Shown: positions 31,022 to 39,323 of the stretch, one piece after another | Layout: each line of letters begins with the position of its first letter | How positions within the stretch are numbered: position 1 is the stretch's first letter | Assembly (NCBI GenBank): GCA_021775255.1 | Contig: JAJFIA010000012.1 | Span: forward strand, 1 to 64,000 | Direction of reading: 5' to 3' | From: Roseovarius sp. | Lineage (GTDB): Bacteria > Pseudomonadota > Alphaproteobacteria > Rhodobacterales > Rhodobacteraceae | Length of the DNA stretch: 64,000 nucleotides | The notes under the pieces: generated by a model | Told to the model about the DNA's origin: nothing | Seen by the model: only the letters and a program-made list of their open reading frames with translations | The model's database searches: none | Made by a program: the position numbers and the translations under genes

Positions 31022-33061
31022 TCAGAAGGTCTGCGCCAGCCTGACCCCTTCGTCGATGGCGCGCAGCGCATCCAGCTCGGAGGCCTCTTTCGCGCCGCCA
31101 ATCATGGTGGCAACAACGCCCTGATCCGTCAGCGCCTGATATAGCGCGCGCACCGGCTCCTGCCCGGTGCACAGAACAATCGTGTCGGCCTCGACGCTCA
31201 TTGGCGCGCCATCCAGCGTGATGTGTAGTCCGGTATCGTCAATCCGGTCATAGCTGACACCGGTCAGCATCTTGACCCCGCGTTTGCGTAAGGCGTTGCG
31301 CAATATCCACCCCGTGGACACGCCCAAAGCCTTGCCCGGTTTACTGGGTTTGCGTTGCAGCACGGTCACTGCACGTGTGCCAGGAACCGGAGCCAGCGGA
31401 TCGCCACTCAGCGCCCCGGGCCGGGTGAATTTTCCATCCACGCCCCAAACACTAAAGAACACGGCGCTTTGTTCTGTTTCGGCCGGTGCCGTGACCAAGA
31501 ACTCTGCCACGTCAAAGCCGATACCGCCTGCACCCATCACCGCAACCCGCGCACCCGCGCGGCGTTCGCCTGACAGGATCTGCGCATAAGTCGCCACCTT
31601 GGGATGCTCGATACCCGGCACATCCGGAAATCGCGGCGTCACACCAGTGGCGATCACCACATGGTCAAAGCCGCCCAGATCCGTGGCTGAAGCAGCTGTG
31701 CCCAGTTTCACGACCACACCGTGTTTGTGCAATTGCGCCCGGAAATAGCGCAGCGTTTCGTCAAATTCGTCTTTGCCGGGGGCGGCGCGTGCCAGATTCA
31801 GTTGCCCACCCAATGTGTCGGCGGCCTCAAATAGGGTTACGTCGTGACCCAACCGTCCGGCCTCGGCCGCGCTGGCCAAGCCAGCCGCTCCGCCCCCGAC
31901 CACGGCGATCTTTTTGGGCACGGTCGCCACATTGTCGTGGAATTCAGTTTCGCGCCCGGCGCGCGGGTTCACCAGACATCCTGCCACACGTTCCGAAAAT
32001 ATATAGTCAAGACAGGCCTGATTACAGGCGATGCAGGTGTTGATCTCATCCGTGCGCCCTTGTCGCGTCTTGCGGACGAAATGCGGGTCGGCGAGCATAG
32101 GGCGCGCCATCGAAATCAGATCCGCATCGCCGCTGGCGATAATGTCCTCGGCCAGTTCAGGCGTGTTGATCCGGTTCGAAGCCACGACGGGGATCGACAC
32201 CGCGCGCTTCACATTCGCAACTGCCTGACGCCACGCTCCGCGGGGCACCGGATATGCGATGGTCGGCACGCGCGCCTCATGCCAGCCGATACCGGTGTTC
32301 AGCATATCGGCGCCTGCAGCCTCGACTTTCTGGGCCAGCAACGCGATTTCTTCGGCAGGGGCACCGTTTTCAATCAAATCCGCAGCAGAAATCCGGTAGA
32401 TAATCATGAAATCCGGGCCGCAGTGATCGCGCACGGCGCGCACGACCTCTACCGGCAAGCGATGGCGGTTTTCGACACTGCCACCCCAGTCATCGGTGCG
32501 CTTGTTGGTATGGGGCACCGTAAATTCGTTCAGCAGATAGCCTTCGGATCCCATCACCTCGACCCCGTCGAAACCGGCGGCCTGCGCATTGGCAGCGGCG
32601 GTGACAAAATTATTGATCGTGCGAACGATGTCTTCATGGGTAAGTTCACGGGGAACAAATTTATTGATCGGGGAGCGGATCGGCGACGGTGCGACGCAGT
32701 TTTCGACCTTGGCGTACCGCCCCGCATGCAGAAGTTGGGCGCAGATCAGTGCGCCCTCTGTGTGGACCGCATCACAGATGGGCCGCAGCGTGGCAGCTTC
32801 GACGGCATCGTCCATACGGGGACCGCCTGGCTCCAGCAACCCCTCGCTATTTGGGGAGAACCCTCCAGTGATAACCAGCGCAACCTCGCCACGCGCGCGT
32901 TCGGCGTAAAACGCGGCCTGCCTGGTAATTGGATCGGGCCCGGATTCAAGCCGCGTGTGCATCGAGCCCATGATAACGCGGTTGCGCAATTCAAATGCCC
33001 CAACGCGAAGCGGCGACAGCAAATTATCGAATGCGCTCGTTCTCTTTTGGTTCTGATTCAT
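31022..33061 (-). CDS. fadH: 2,4-dienoyl-CoA reductase (FadH-type, OYE family)
   Basis: The product is 679 residues of the FadH type: an N-terminal OYE TIM barrel binding FMN (PLRVGAFELRNRVIMGSM, HAGRYAKVE, VEVMGSEGYLLNEF), the 4Fe-4S cysteine set CIACNQACLDY then GCLVNPRAG, and a C-terminal FAD/NAD(P) Rossmann domain (IAVVGGGAAGLASAAEAGRLG, VMGAGGIGFDVAEF). It reduces conjugated dienoyl-CoAs with NADPH, needed for unsaturated acyl chains. It is monocistronic and divergent from the ACAD operon, with shared operator site 3 in between. Confidence 0.9.
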   Translation of the reverse strand: MNQNQKRTSAFDNLLSPLRVGAFELRNRVIMGSMHTRLESGPDPITRQAAFYAERARGEVALVITGGFSPNSEGLLEPGGPRMDDAVEAATLRPICDAVHTEGALICAQLLHAGRYAKVENCVAPSPIRSPINKFVPRELTHEDIVRTINNFVTAAANAQAAGFDGVEVMGSEGYLLNEFTVPHTNKRTDDWGGSVENRHRLPVEVVRAVRDHCGPDFMIIYRISAADLIENGAPAEEIALLAQKVEAAGADMLNTGIGWHEARVPTIAYPVPRGAWRQAVANVKRAVSIPVVASNRINTPELAEDIIASGDADLISMARPMLADPHFVRKTRQGRTDEINTCIACNQACLDYIFSERVAGCLVNPRAGRETEFHDNVATVPKKIAVVGGGAAGLASAAEAGRLGHDVTLFEAADTLGGQLNLARAAPGKDEFDETLRYFRAQLHKHGVVVKLGTAASATDLGGFDHVVIATGVTPRFPDVPGIEHPKVATYAQILSGERRAGARVAVMGAGGIGFDVAEFLVTAPAETEQSAVFFSVWGVDGKFTRPGALSGDPLAPVPGTRAVTVLQRKPSKPGKALGVSTGWILRNALRKRGVKMLTGVSYDRIDDTGLHITLDGAPMSVEADTIVLCTGQEPVRALYQALTDQGVVATMIGGAKEASELDALRAIDEGVRLAQTF

Positions 33062-33091
33062 GGAGATCTCCCTTTACGGCTTGCCTCACTT

Positions 33092-33107
33092 TCTAACATT
33101 TGTTAGG
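33092..33107. promoter_or_regulatory. Shared TetR operator, site 3
   Basis: TCTAACATTTGTTAGG lies 31 nt from the fadH start and 46 nt from the divergent ACAD start. It is placed to control both transcripts. Confidence 0.75.
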
Positions 33108-33152
33108 TTTTATGAAAAGATAGAATCCGACACTCTGGGAGGAAATTTAGGA

Positions 33153-34334
33153 ATGCAGTTTCAGCCAACAGAAGATCAAAAAACCTTTCGCGATCTCGCC
33201 GCACGGTTTGCGCGTGATAAATTGGCCCCTGGCTATCAGAAACGGGCCTCGGGCCATACGTTTGATCGGGAACTGATCCGTGAAATGGGCGCGCTTGGCC
33301 TGATTGCCCCTGACCTGCCCGAGGAATATGGCGGGTTGGGCCTGGAGTCCGTCACCGCCGGACTGATTGTCGAAGAGATCGCCTATGCTGATTTCAACGC
33401 CAGCTACATTCAGCTTCTTGGGTCTCTTATGGGCGGCATGGTCGCTAAGCATGCCTCGTCTGAAATCGCGGCGGAATGGGTGCCAAAAGTCATCTCGGGT
33501 GATGTGGTCATCGGATTGGGTCTGACAGAACCGCGTGGAGGTTCGGATGCCGCCAACCTGCAGCTCAAGGCCGAAAAATCTGGCAACGGCTGGCGTCTGA
33601 GCGGTGAAAAAACCTCGATGAGCTTTGCCGATCAGGCCGATGCAGCCGTAGTTTTTGCCCGCACCAGCAACCCCGAGGGCGGATCTAGAGGCGTCAGTGC
33701 CTTCTTCGTAGACCTGACCGAAAAGGGCATCAGCCGTACCCATTTCGACGATATCGGAACCAAACCTGTCGGGCGGGGATCGGTGTTTTTCGATGATGTA
33801 TATGTGCCCGCCGAAAACATGATGGCCGAACAAGACCGCGCCTTTGGCTCGATCATGGCCGGATTTGATTTCAGCCGTGCACTGATTGGACTGGAATGTC
33901 TGGGTGCGGCGCAGGCATCCGTTGATGAAACCTGGGCCTACGTGCAAGACCGCGAGGCTTTTGGTGCGCCGCTGGTACAGTATCAGGGCGTCAGCTTTCC
34001 GCTGACCGAAGCCGAAACCCAGCTGACGATGATGCGCCAGCTTTGCTATTATACGCTGAATCTGCGGGACCAGAACCTGCCACACACATCCGAAGCCGCG
34101 ATGTGCAAATGGTATCTTCCCAAGACTTGCTGCGAGATCATCCATCAATGCCTGATCCTGCACGGGCATTATGGCTACACCACCGACCTGCCGCATCACC
34201 AGCGCTACAACGATGTGCTTGGCCTGCAGATCGGCGACGGCACCGCGCAGATCCAGAAACTGGTGATCGCGCGTGAAAAAGTCGGCCGGGTTGCGCTGCA
34301 ATACGACAACAAATCCAAAGGGGTGGCGAAATGA
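33153..34334 (+). CDS. Acyl-CoA dehydrogenase, cyclohexanecarboxyl-CoA dehydrogenase-like
   Basis: The ATG at 33153 follows GGGAGGAAATTTAGGA; the longer frame crosses the operator. The product is 393 residues with GLTEPRGGSDAANL, LSGEKTSMSFADQADAAVVF and IGDGTAQIQKLVIAREK. It resembles the alicyclic acyl-CoA dehydrogenase group (AliB/BadJ-like) in its DFNASYIQ and SRALIGL segments. The usual Glu of the GxGYxxE motif is Asp in GYTTDLPHHQRY. It is the first of a twelve-gene operon running to 47250. Together with the BadH-like SDR it hints at an alicyclic ring intermediate. Confidence 0.82.
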   Translation: MQFQPTEDQKTFRDLAARFARDKLAPGYQKRASGHTFDRELIREMGALGLIAPDLPEEYGGLGLESVTAGLIVEEIAYADFNASYIQLLGSLMGGMVAKHASSEIAAEWVPKVISGDVVIGLGLTEPRGGSDAANLQLKAEKSGNGWRLSGEKTSMSFADQADAAVVFARTSNPEGGSRGVSAFFVDLTEKGISRTHFDDIGTKPVGRGSVFFDDVYVPAENMMAEQDRAFGSIMAGFDFSRALIGLECLGAAQASVDETWAYVQDREAFGAPLVQYQGVSFPLTEAETQLTMMRQLCYYTLNLRDQNLPHTSEAAMCKWYLPKTCCEIIHQCLILHGHYGYTTDLPHHQRYNDVLGLQIGDGTAQIQKLVIAREKVGRVALQYDNKSKGVAK

Positions 34335-35110
34335 GCACTCCGGTAACTGCTGGAATCGAAGGAAATGTCGGCATCATCGAGTTGAGCCGTCCGGAAAAGT
34401 TCAACTGCCTGTCGTTGGAGGTGCACGAGGGCATCGCTGCCGCCCGCGCCGAATTCGAGGCCAACCGCGAAGTACGTGCCATTTTGATACGCGCACAGGG
34501 CAAGCATTTCTGCACCGGTGCCGATCTGATCGAGGTCAAGGAAAAGTTATACGATCCAGTCGCGCTGGACCATTTCATCGGCTTTGGTATGGACAACCTG
34601 CGCAAGCTGGAGCAATGCCCCCTGCCCGTCATCGTCGCGGTTCAAGGTTTGTGCCTTGCAGGTGGGATCGAATTGATGCTGGCGGCGGATGTCTGTTTTG
34701 CCGCTGAAACCGCCCAGTTCGGCGACCAGCACGCCCAGTTCGGGCTGATCCCCGGTTGGGGCGGCAGCCAGAGGCTGACCCGGTTGATGGGGCAACGCCG
34801 CGCATTGGACCTGATGTTTTCGGCCCGCTGGCTGGGGGCGGGTGACGCGAAAGACGCGGGTCTGATCAACTACATCGTGCCGGACAGTGATCTGCACATA
34901 GCGGCGCAGGAATATTGCCAGACCATCGCAACCCGATCACGGCCCGGCATAGCCGAAATGAAACGGCTGGCGCGCGAAGGCGCAGACATGACGGTTGATC
35001 AGCAGATGCGACTGGAACGTGACGCTGCAGTGCGCGCCCTGCCTAGTGCGGATGTGGCCGAAGGTTTGGACGCCTTCGAAAGCCGCCGCACGCCTGATTT
35101 CAAACAATAG
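34331..35110 (+). CDS. Enoyl-CoA hydratase/isomerase family protein
   Basis: The product is 259 residues, overlapping the previous stop by ATGA. Crotonase oxyanion segments are KHFCTGADLIEV and VQGLCLAGGIELMLAADVCF, followed by FGDQHAQFGLIPGWGGSQRL with the hydratase-type Gly/Trp rather than two clear Glu residues. Between two ACAD genes it would hydrate the enoyl-CoA formed by one of them. It might be a cyclohexene-carboxyl-CoA hydratase (BadK-like), but this is not certain. Confidence 0.83.
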   Translation: MSTPVTAGIEGNVGIIELSRPEKFNCLSLEVHEGIAAARAEFEANREVRAILIRAQGKHFCTGADLIEVKEKLYDPVALDHFIGFGMDNLRKLEQCPLPVIVAVQGLCLAGGIELMLAADVCFAAETAQFGDQHAQFGLIPGWGGSQRLTRLMGQRRALDLMFSARWLGAGDAKDAGLINYIVPDSDLHIAAQEYCQTIATRSRPGIAEMKRLAREGADMTVDQQMRLERDAAVRALPSADVAEGLDAFESRRTPDFKQ

Positions 35111-35126
35111 ACCGGAGATCTGAACA

Positions 35127-36287
35127 ATGGATTTCAACCTGAACGACGAACAGCGCCAGATTTATGAATATGGTGGCCAGTTGGCGCAAAGTTACGACAA
35201 TACCTATTGGCTGGAACACGCGCGCCGCCATGAGTTTCCCAAAGAGATGTTTCAACAGATCGCCGATGACGGCTTTCTGGGCATCATGGTGCCCGAGGAA
35301 TATGGTGGTGCCGGGCTGGGCATGACCGAAATGGCATTGTTCATGGAGGGCACAGCTAACCATGGCATCCCGCTGCTGATGATGGTGGTTGGGCCGACGA
35401 TGTCGATGGCGCATCTGGCGACACACGGAACCGAATTCCACAAGAAAGAGCTGCTTCCAGCCGCTTGCAAAGGTGACATCCAGTTTTGTTTTGCAATCAC
35501 CGAACCCGGTGCCGGATCGAACTCAATGAAAACCAAGACGATGGCTAAGCGCAACGGCAACCGGTTTTCTCTGTCTGGCGAAAAGACCTTCATCACTGGC
35601 GCGGATGTGTCGGACTACTGCCTTGTTGTGGCGCGCACCACACCGCTCGATCAGGTGGCCCGCAAGACCGATGGCTTTACGCTATTTGCAGTCGATCTGA
35701 AGAAAAAGGGCGTCGACATGCAACGGGTACGCATTTCAATCCCGTTGCCCGAGGAACAGTGGACCCTGTTCTTTGACGATGTGGACCTTGGCCCCGAGGA
35801 TGTGGTGGGTCACGTCGACGAGGGGTTCAATATCCTGTTTGATTCGCTCAACCCCGAACGGATCATTCTGGGTGCCTTGTGCTGTGGTATCGGTCGCTTT
35901 GCGCTCAACAAGGCAGTGACTTATGCCAGTGAACGCAACGTGTTCGACCAGCCGATCGGCGCGCACCAAGGTGTGCAGCATCCGCTGGCCAAGGCCTATA
36001 CCAATGTCGAAATGGCCAGCTTGATGACCCGGCGTGCGGCTTGGGAATTTGACCACAAACTGCCCGCGGGGGAATCATCGAACATGGCGAAATACGCCGC
36101 CGCCGAGGCCGGGATCGAGGCGGTGGATGCCGCGTTGCAGGCGCATGGCGGGTCGGGTTTCACCGAAGACACCGGCATCTACGAGATGTATCCGATGATG
36201 CGCCTGTTGCGCACCGCCCCGGTGAACAGGGAATTGTGCCTTAGCTATATTGGCAACAAAGTCATGGGTTTGCCCCGGTCCTATTAA
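35127..36287 (+). CDS. Acyl-CoA dehydrogenase
   Basis: The product is 386 residues with GGAG ahead of the ATG. Motifs are CFAITEPGAGSNSMKTKT, LSGEKTFITGADVSDYCLV, and HGGSGFTEDTGIYEMYPMMRLL at the C-terminus. It ends GNKVMGLPRSY, strikingly like the ACAD at 45228 (GEHILGMPRSF), so the two genes in this operon are probably paralogues. It feeds electrons to ETF. The acyl substrate is unknown. Confidence 0.85.
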   Translation: MDFNLNDEQRQIYEYGGQLAQSYDNTYWLEHARRHEFPKEMFQQIADDGFLGIMVPEEYGGAGLGMTEMALFMEGTANHGIPLLMMVVGPTMSMAHLATHGTEFHKKELLPAACKGDIQFCFAITEPGAGSNSMKTKTMAKRNGNRFSLSGEKTFITGADVSDYCLVVARTTPLDQVARKTDGFTLFAVDLKKKGVDMQRVRISIPLPEEQWTLFFDDVDLGPEDVVGHVDEGFNILFDSLNPERIILGALCCGIGRFALNKAVTYASERNVFDQPIGAHQGVQHPLAKAYTNVEMASLMTRRAAWEFDHKLPAGESSNMAKYAAAEAGIEAVDAALQAHGGSGFTEDTGIYEMYPMMRLLRTAPVNRELCLSYIGNKVMGLPRSY

Positions 36288-36317
36288 GCCGGGCAAATGT
36301 GAATGGAGGGCGATGAT

Positions 36318-37709
36318 ATGAAATTCGCAATGCAGTACCGTCGCGCGGATGCGTTGGAAAAGGCAAATGCCGAATGCTGGCATGACATCGAAATGGCTCC
36401 GCCGAACGCGGTGCGCCGCGTCCAGGAGGAAAACCTGATCGCGCAGATGGCTTATCTGAAAGAGAACTCCGATTTTTACCGCGATATTCTAGCTCAGGCG
36501 GGCATCACATTTGACGATATTCGCACCATCGAAGACCTGCAAAAGCTGCCCTATACGTTCAAGACCGACATCCGCGAAAGCCTTGCGTCGCGAAAGCCTT
36601 TTGGCCGACATCTGGCGGCAGACCCAAAAGACGTCATCCAGATGCAGGCGTCGTCCGGCACTACCGGCAGCCCGTCGTATGTGGCATTGACTGAAACAGA
36701 TGTCGAAGTCTGGAACGAAATGTCGGCGCGGTGTTTCTTTGCCAACGGCATCCGCCCCGGTGACCTGGTGTTGCACGGGTTTTCGCTGGCCAAAGGCTTT
36801 GTCGGCGGTATTCCGGTGATGCAGGCGCTGCAATACATGGGTGCTGTTGATGTGCCGATCGGCGCTGATGGCGGGACGGACCGGCTGTTGCGGGCCTGCG
36901 CCGACACCCGCCCGCGCTGTATCGTCGGGGCGCCGAACTTTGTGTTGCATCTTGGCGAAAAGGCCGAGGAAATTCTTGGGGTCAAAGCCTCAGAGCTGGG
37001 TGTCGAACGCATTATTGTCGGCGGCGAGCCGGGCGGCGGCATTCCTGCCATTCGCAACCGTATTGAGGAACTCTGGGGTGCCAAATGTTGCGAAATGCTG
37101 GGCGGCACCGATCTGGGCGTGGCCTATTGGGCAGAATGCGACGATCAATCCGGCATGCATATGGTCAGCATGGATCACATCATTACCGAACTTCTGGACT
37201 CGGATACCGGCGAAATCATCCCCTTTGACGAGGGCGCAAAAGGCGAAATGATCTATACTGCCATCACCCGTCAGGCCAGCCCTGTATTGCGCTTTCGGTC
37301 GGGGGACTTCATCGAAGTTCTGGGCACTTCCTGTTCGTGCGGTCGAACTGGGCCAAAAATCCGCTGTGTTGGGCGCACTGACGACATGTTGATCGTGCGC
37401 GGCGCGAATGTGTTTCCGTCCGCAATTCACAGCATCATCAATGACATGATGCCCGACACCAACGGGATTATGCGCGTGGTGGCCGATTTTGACGGCCACA
37501 CCACTCAGGGTGCCCTGAAAGTGATCGTGGAGCGCGGTCCGGACAGATCGCCCCAGGACGATCCCGACCTGAAATCAACCATCGAAACCCGGCTACGAGA
37601 AGCGTTGGTTTTCAAAGCGGATGTCACAATCGTCGCAGCCAACACGTTTGAAAAGCCTGGTGCCGCCAAAGTTGCACTTACTCTCAGTGAATTTCCGGAG
37701 TTGCCATGA
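36318..37709 (+). CDS. PaaK-like AMP-forming CoA ligase
   Basis: ATG at 36318 lies 7 nt after GGAGGG; an in-frame ATG 15 nt earlier overlaps that motif. The 463-residue product is of the phenylacetate-CoA ligase family: QASSGTTGSPSYVALTETD P-loop, MLGGTDLGVAYWAEC, RFRSGDFIEV, CGRTGPKIRCVGRTDDMLIVRGANVFPSAI (in parts). Phenylacetate-like aryl or alicyclic acids are typical substrates. It overlaps the carboxylase beta gene by ATGA and therefore probably activates the acid that this operon degrades. Confidence 0.87.
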   Translation: MKFAMQYRRADALEKANAECWHDIEMAPPNAVRRVQEENLIAQMAYLKENSDFYRDILAQAGITFDDIRTIEDLQKLPYTFKTDIRESLASRKPFGRHLAADPKDVIQMQASSGTTGSPSYVALTETDVEVWNEMSARCFFANGIRPGDLVLHGFSLAKGFVGGIPVMQALQYMGAVDVPIGADGGTDRLLRACADTRPRCIVGAPNFVLHLGEKAEEILGVKASELGVERIIVGGEPGGGIPAIRNRIEELWGAKCCEMLGGTDLGVAYWAECDDQSGMHMVSMDHIITELLDSDTGEIIPFDEGAKGEMIYTAITRQASPVLRFRSGDFIEVLGTSCSCGRTGPKIRCVGRTDDMLIVRGANVFPSAIHSIINDMMPDTNGIMRVVADFDGHTTQGALKVIVERGPDRSPQDDPDLKSTIETRLREALVFKADVTIVAANTFEKPGAAKVALTLSEFPELP

Positions 37710-39313
37710 CCCAGCTGAAAACGACGATCAACACAGGGTCGGAAGAGTTTCGCGCCAACGAGGCGCATTATCGCGGGAAACTGGACGAGTTGCATGAGTT
37801 GCGCCGCGCGCAACGCATCGGTGGACCAAAGAAGGCGCGCGAGCGTCATGTGGCCAAAGGCAAAATGCTGCCCCGTGAACGGGTAGAGCGGCTAATTGAT
37901 CCGGGCAGCCCGTTTCTTGAACTGGGCGATTTGGCAGGGCTTGGGAAATATGAAGACGTGCCACCGGGGGCCAGCATCATCACCGGAATCGGGGTGATCG
38001 AGGGTCGCCAGTGCATGATTATCGCCAATGATGCGACTGTGAAAGGTGGAACCTACTTTGGCATGACCTGCAAGAAACATGTGCGGGCACAGCGTATTGC
38101 GTGGCAAAACCGACTGCCCGTGATTACACTGGTCGACAGCGGAGGGGCGTTCTTGCCCGAAATCGCAAATATCTTTCCCGACGAGGGCCAGTTCGGTTCG
38201 ATCTTTCACCAGCAGGTTGGCATGTCGGGGGACGGCGTGCCACAGATTGCTGTGGTCATGGGGCCATGTACGGCGGGCGGAGCCTATATTCCGGCGCTTT
38301 GCGACGAGATTGTGATCGTGCGCGGCCAAGGCTTCATGTATCTTGGCGGACCCGAGCTAACTTTTGCTGCGACCGGCGAAAAGGTAGACGCCGAAACGCT
38401 GGGCGGGGGCAAAATGCACAGCTCGGTGTCGGGAGTTACCGACCATCTGGCCGAAGATGACGCCCACGCACTGGCCATCACTCGCCAGATAGTATCGCAT
38501 TTAGGGGAAATATCGAGCCCCCGAAAAACCCCTGCCGCGGCCATCCCTCCCGCTTATCCGGTTGAGGATATTCACGGCATCGTCAGCCGCGATGCCAAAG
38601 TGCCCACCGACAACCGCGAGATTGTTGCCCGCCTTGTGGATGGTAGCGATTTTCACGAATTCAAACCGCTGTATGGCGACACCATGATGACCGGCTGGGC
38701 GCGCATTCATGGCCACGAGGTTGGCATCCTTGCCAACACTGGCGTGCTGTTCGTCGAGGCGGCACTGAAGGCCACACATTTCATCAACCTTTGTGTTCAA
38801 CGCGACATTCCGCTGGTGTTTCTGGTGGATGTGAATGGGTTCATGGTCGGCCGCGAGGCCGAACAGGCCGGCATCGCCAAGGCCGGGGCCAAGATGATCA
38901 CTGCCATGTCGTCGGCCCGGGTGCCAAAATATACGGTGATTACCGGTGGGTCTTATGGTGCCGGCTATCTGGCGATGCTAGGCCGTCCATTTCAACCAGA
39001 CGCGATGTTCATGTGGCCCTCGGGGCGCTCGGCAATCATGGGGCCGGAACAGGCCGCCAGTGTTTTGGCACAGGTGCGCGCGCAAATTCTGGCACGCGAC
39101 GACATGACATGGACCCCTGATGAAGAAGAAGTCTTTAAGGCTCCGGTTCGCAAGGAATACGAAGATTTCCAGGGTGCCTATAATTTTGCGTCAAATCTGT
39201 GGGCCGACAACGTGATTGAACCCTCCGAGACCCGTGATGTGCTGGCGTTGCTGCTGGATGTCGCCTCGCGGCGACCGAAAGTTGAAACCAATTTTGGCGT
39301 GTTCCGGTTCTGA
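37706..39313 (+). CDS. Second acyl-CoA carboxylase beta subunit
   Basis: The product is 535 residues, with GIGVIEGRQCMIIANDATVKGG, VMGPCTAGGAYIPALCDE, ANTGVLFVEAALKATHFI, FLVDVNGFMVG and GGSYGAGYLAMLGRPF. It is of the same MCC/GCC type as the beta subunit at 19284 but only moderately similar, with a VDVNGF in place of HNITGF around the acyl site, so a different substrate is likely. The biotin subunit follows 10 nt downstream. Confidence 0.9.
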   Translation: MTQLKTTINTGSEEFRANEAHYRGKLDELHELRRAQRIGGPKKARERHVAKGKMLPRERVERLIDPGSPFLELGDLAGLGKYEDVPPGASIITGIGVIEGRQCMIIANDATVKGGTYFGMTCKKHVRAQRIAWQNRLPVITLVDSGGAFLPEIANIFPDEGQFGSIFHQQVGMSGDGVPQIAVVMGPCTAGGAYIPALCDEIVIVRGQGFMYLGGPELTFAATGEKVDAETLGGGKMHSSVSGVTDHLAEDDAHALAITRQIVSHLGEISSPRKTPAAAIPPAYPVEDIHGIVSRDAKVPTDNREIVARLVDGSDFHEFKPLYGDTMMTGWARIHGHEVGILANTGVLFVEAALKATHFINLCVQRDIPLVFLVDVNGFMVGREAEQAGIAKAGAKMITAMSSARVPKYTVITGGSYGAGYLAMLGRPFQPDAMFMWPSGRSAIMGPEQAASVLAQVRAQILARDDMTWTPDEEEVFKAPVRKEYEDFQGAYNFASNLWADNVIEPSETRDVLALLLDVASRRPKVETNFGVFRF

Positions 39314-39323
39314 GGAGAGTATC

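Noticed and set aside
31844..33106. 420-codon plus-strand frame
   Set aside because: Antisense to fadH with no protein-like motifs.
33147..34301. 384-codon minus-strand frame
   Set aside because: Antisense to the first ACAD of the long operon, which carries full family motifs.
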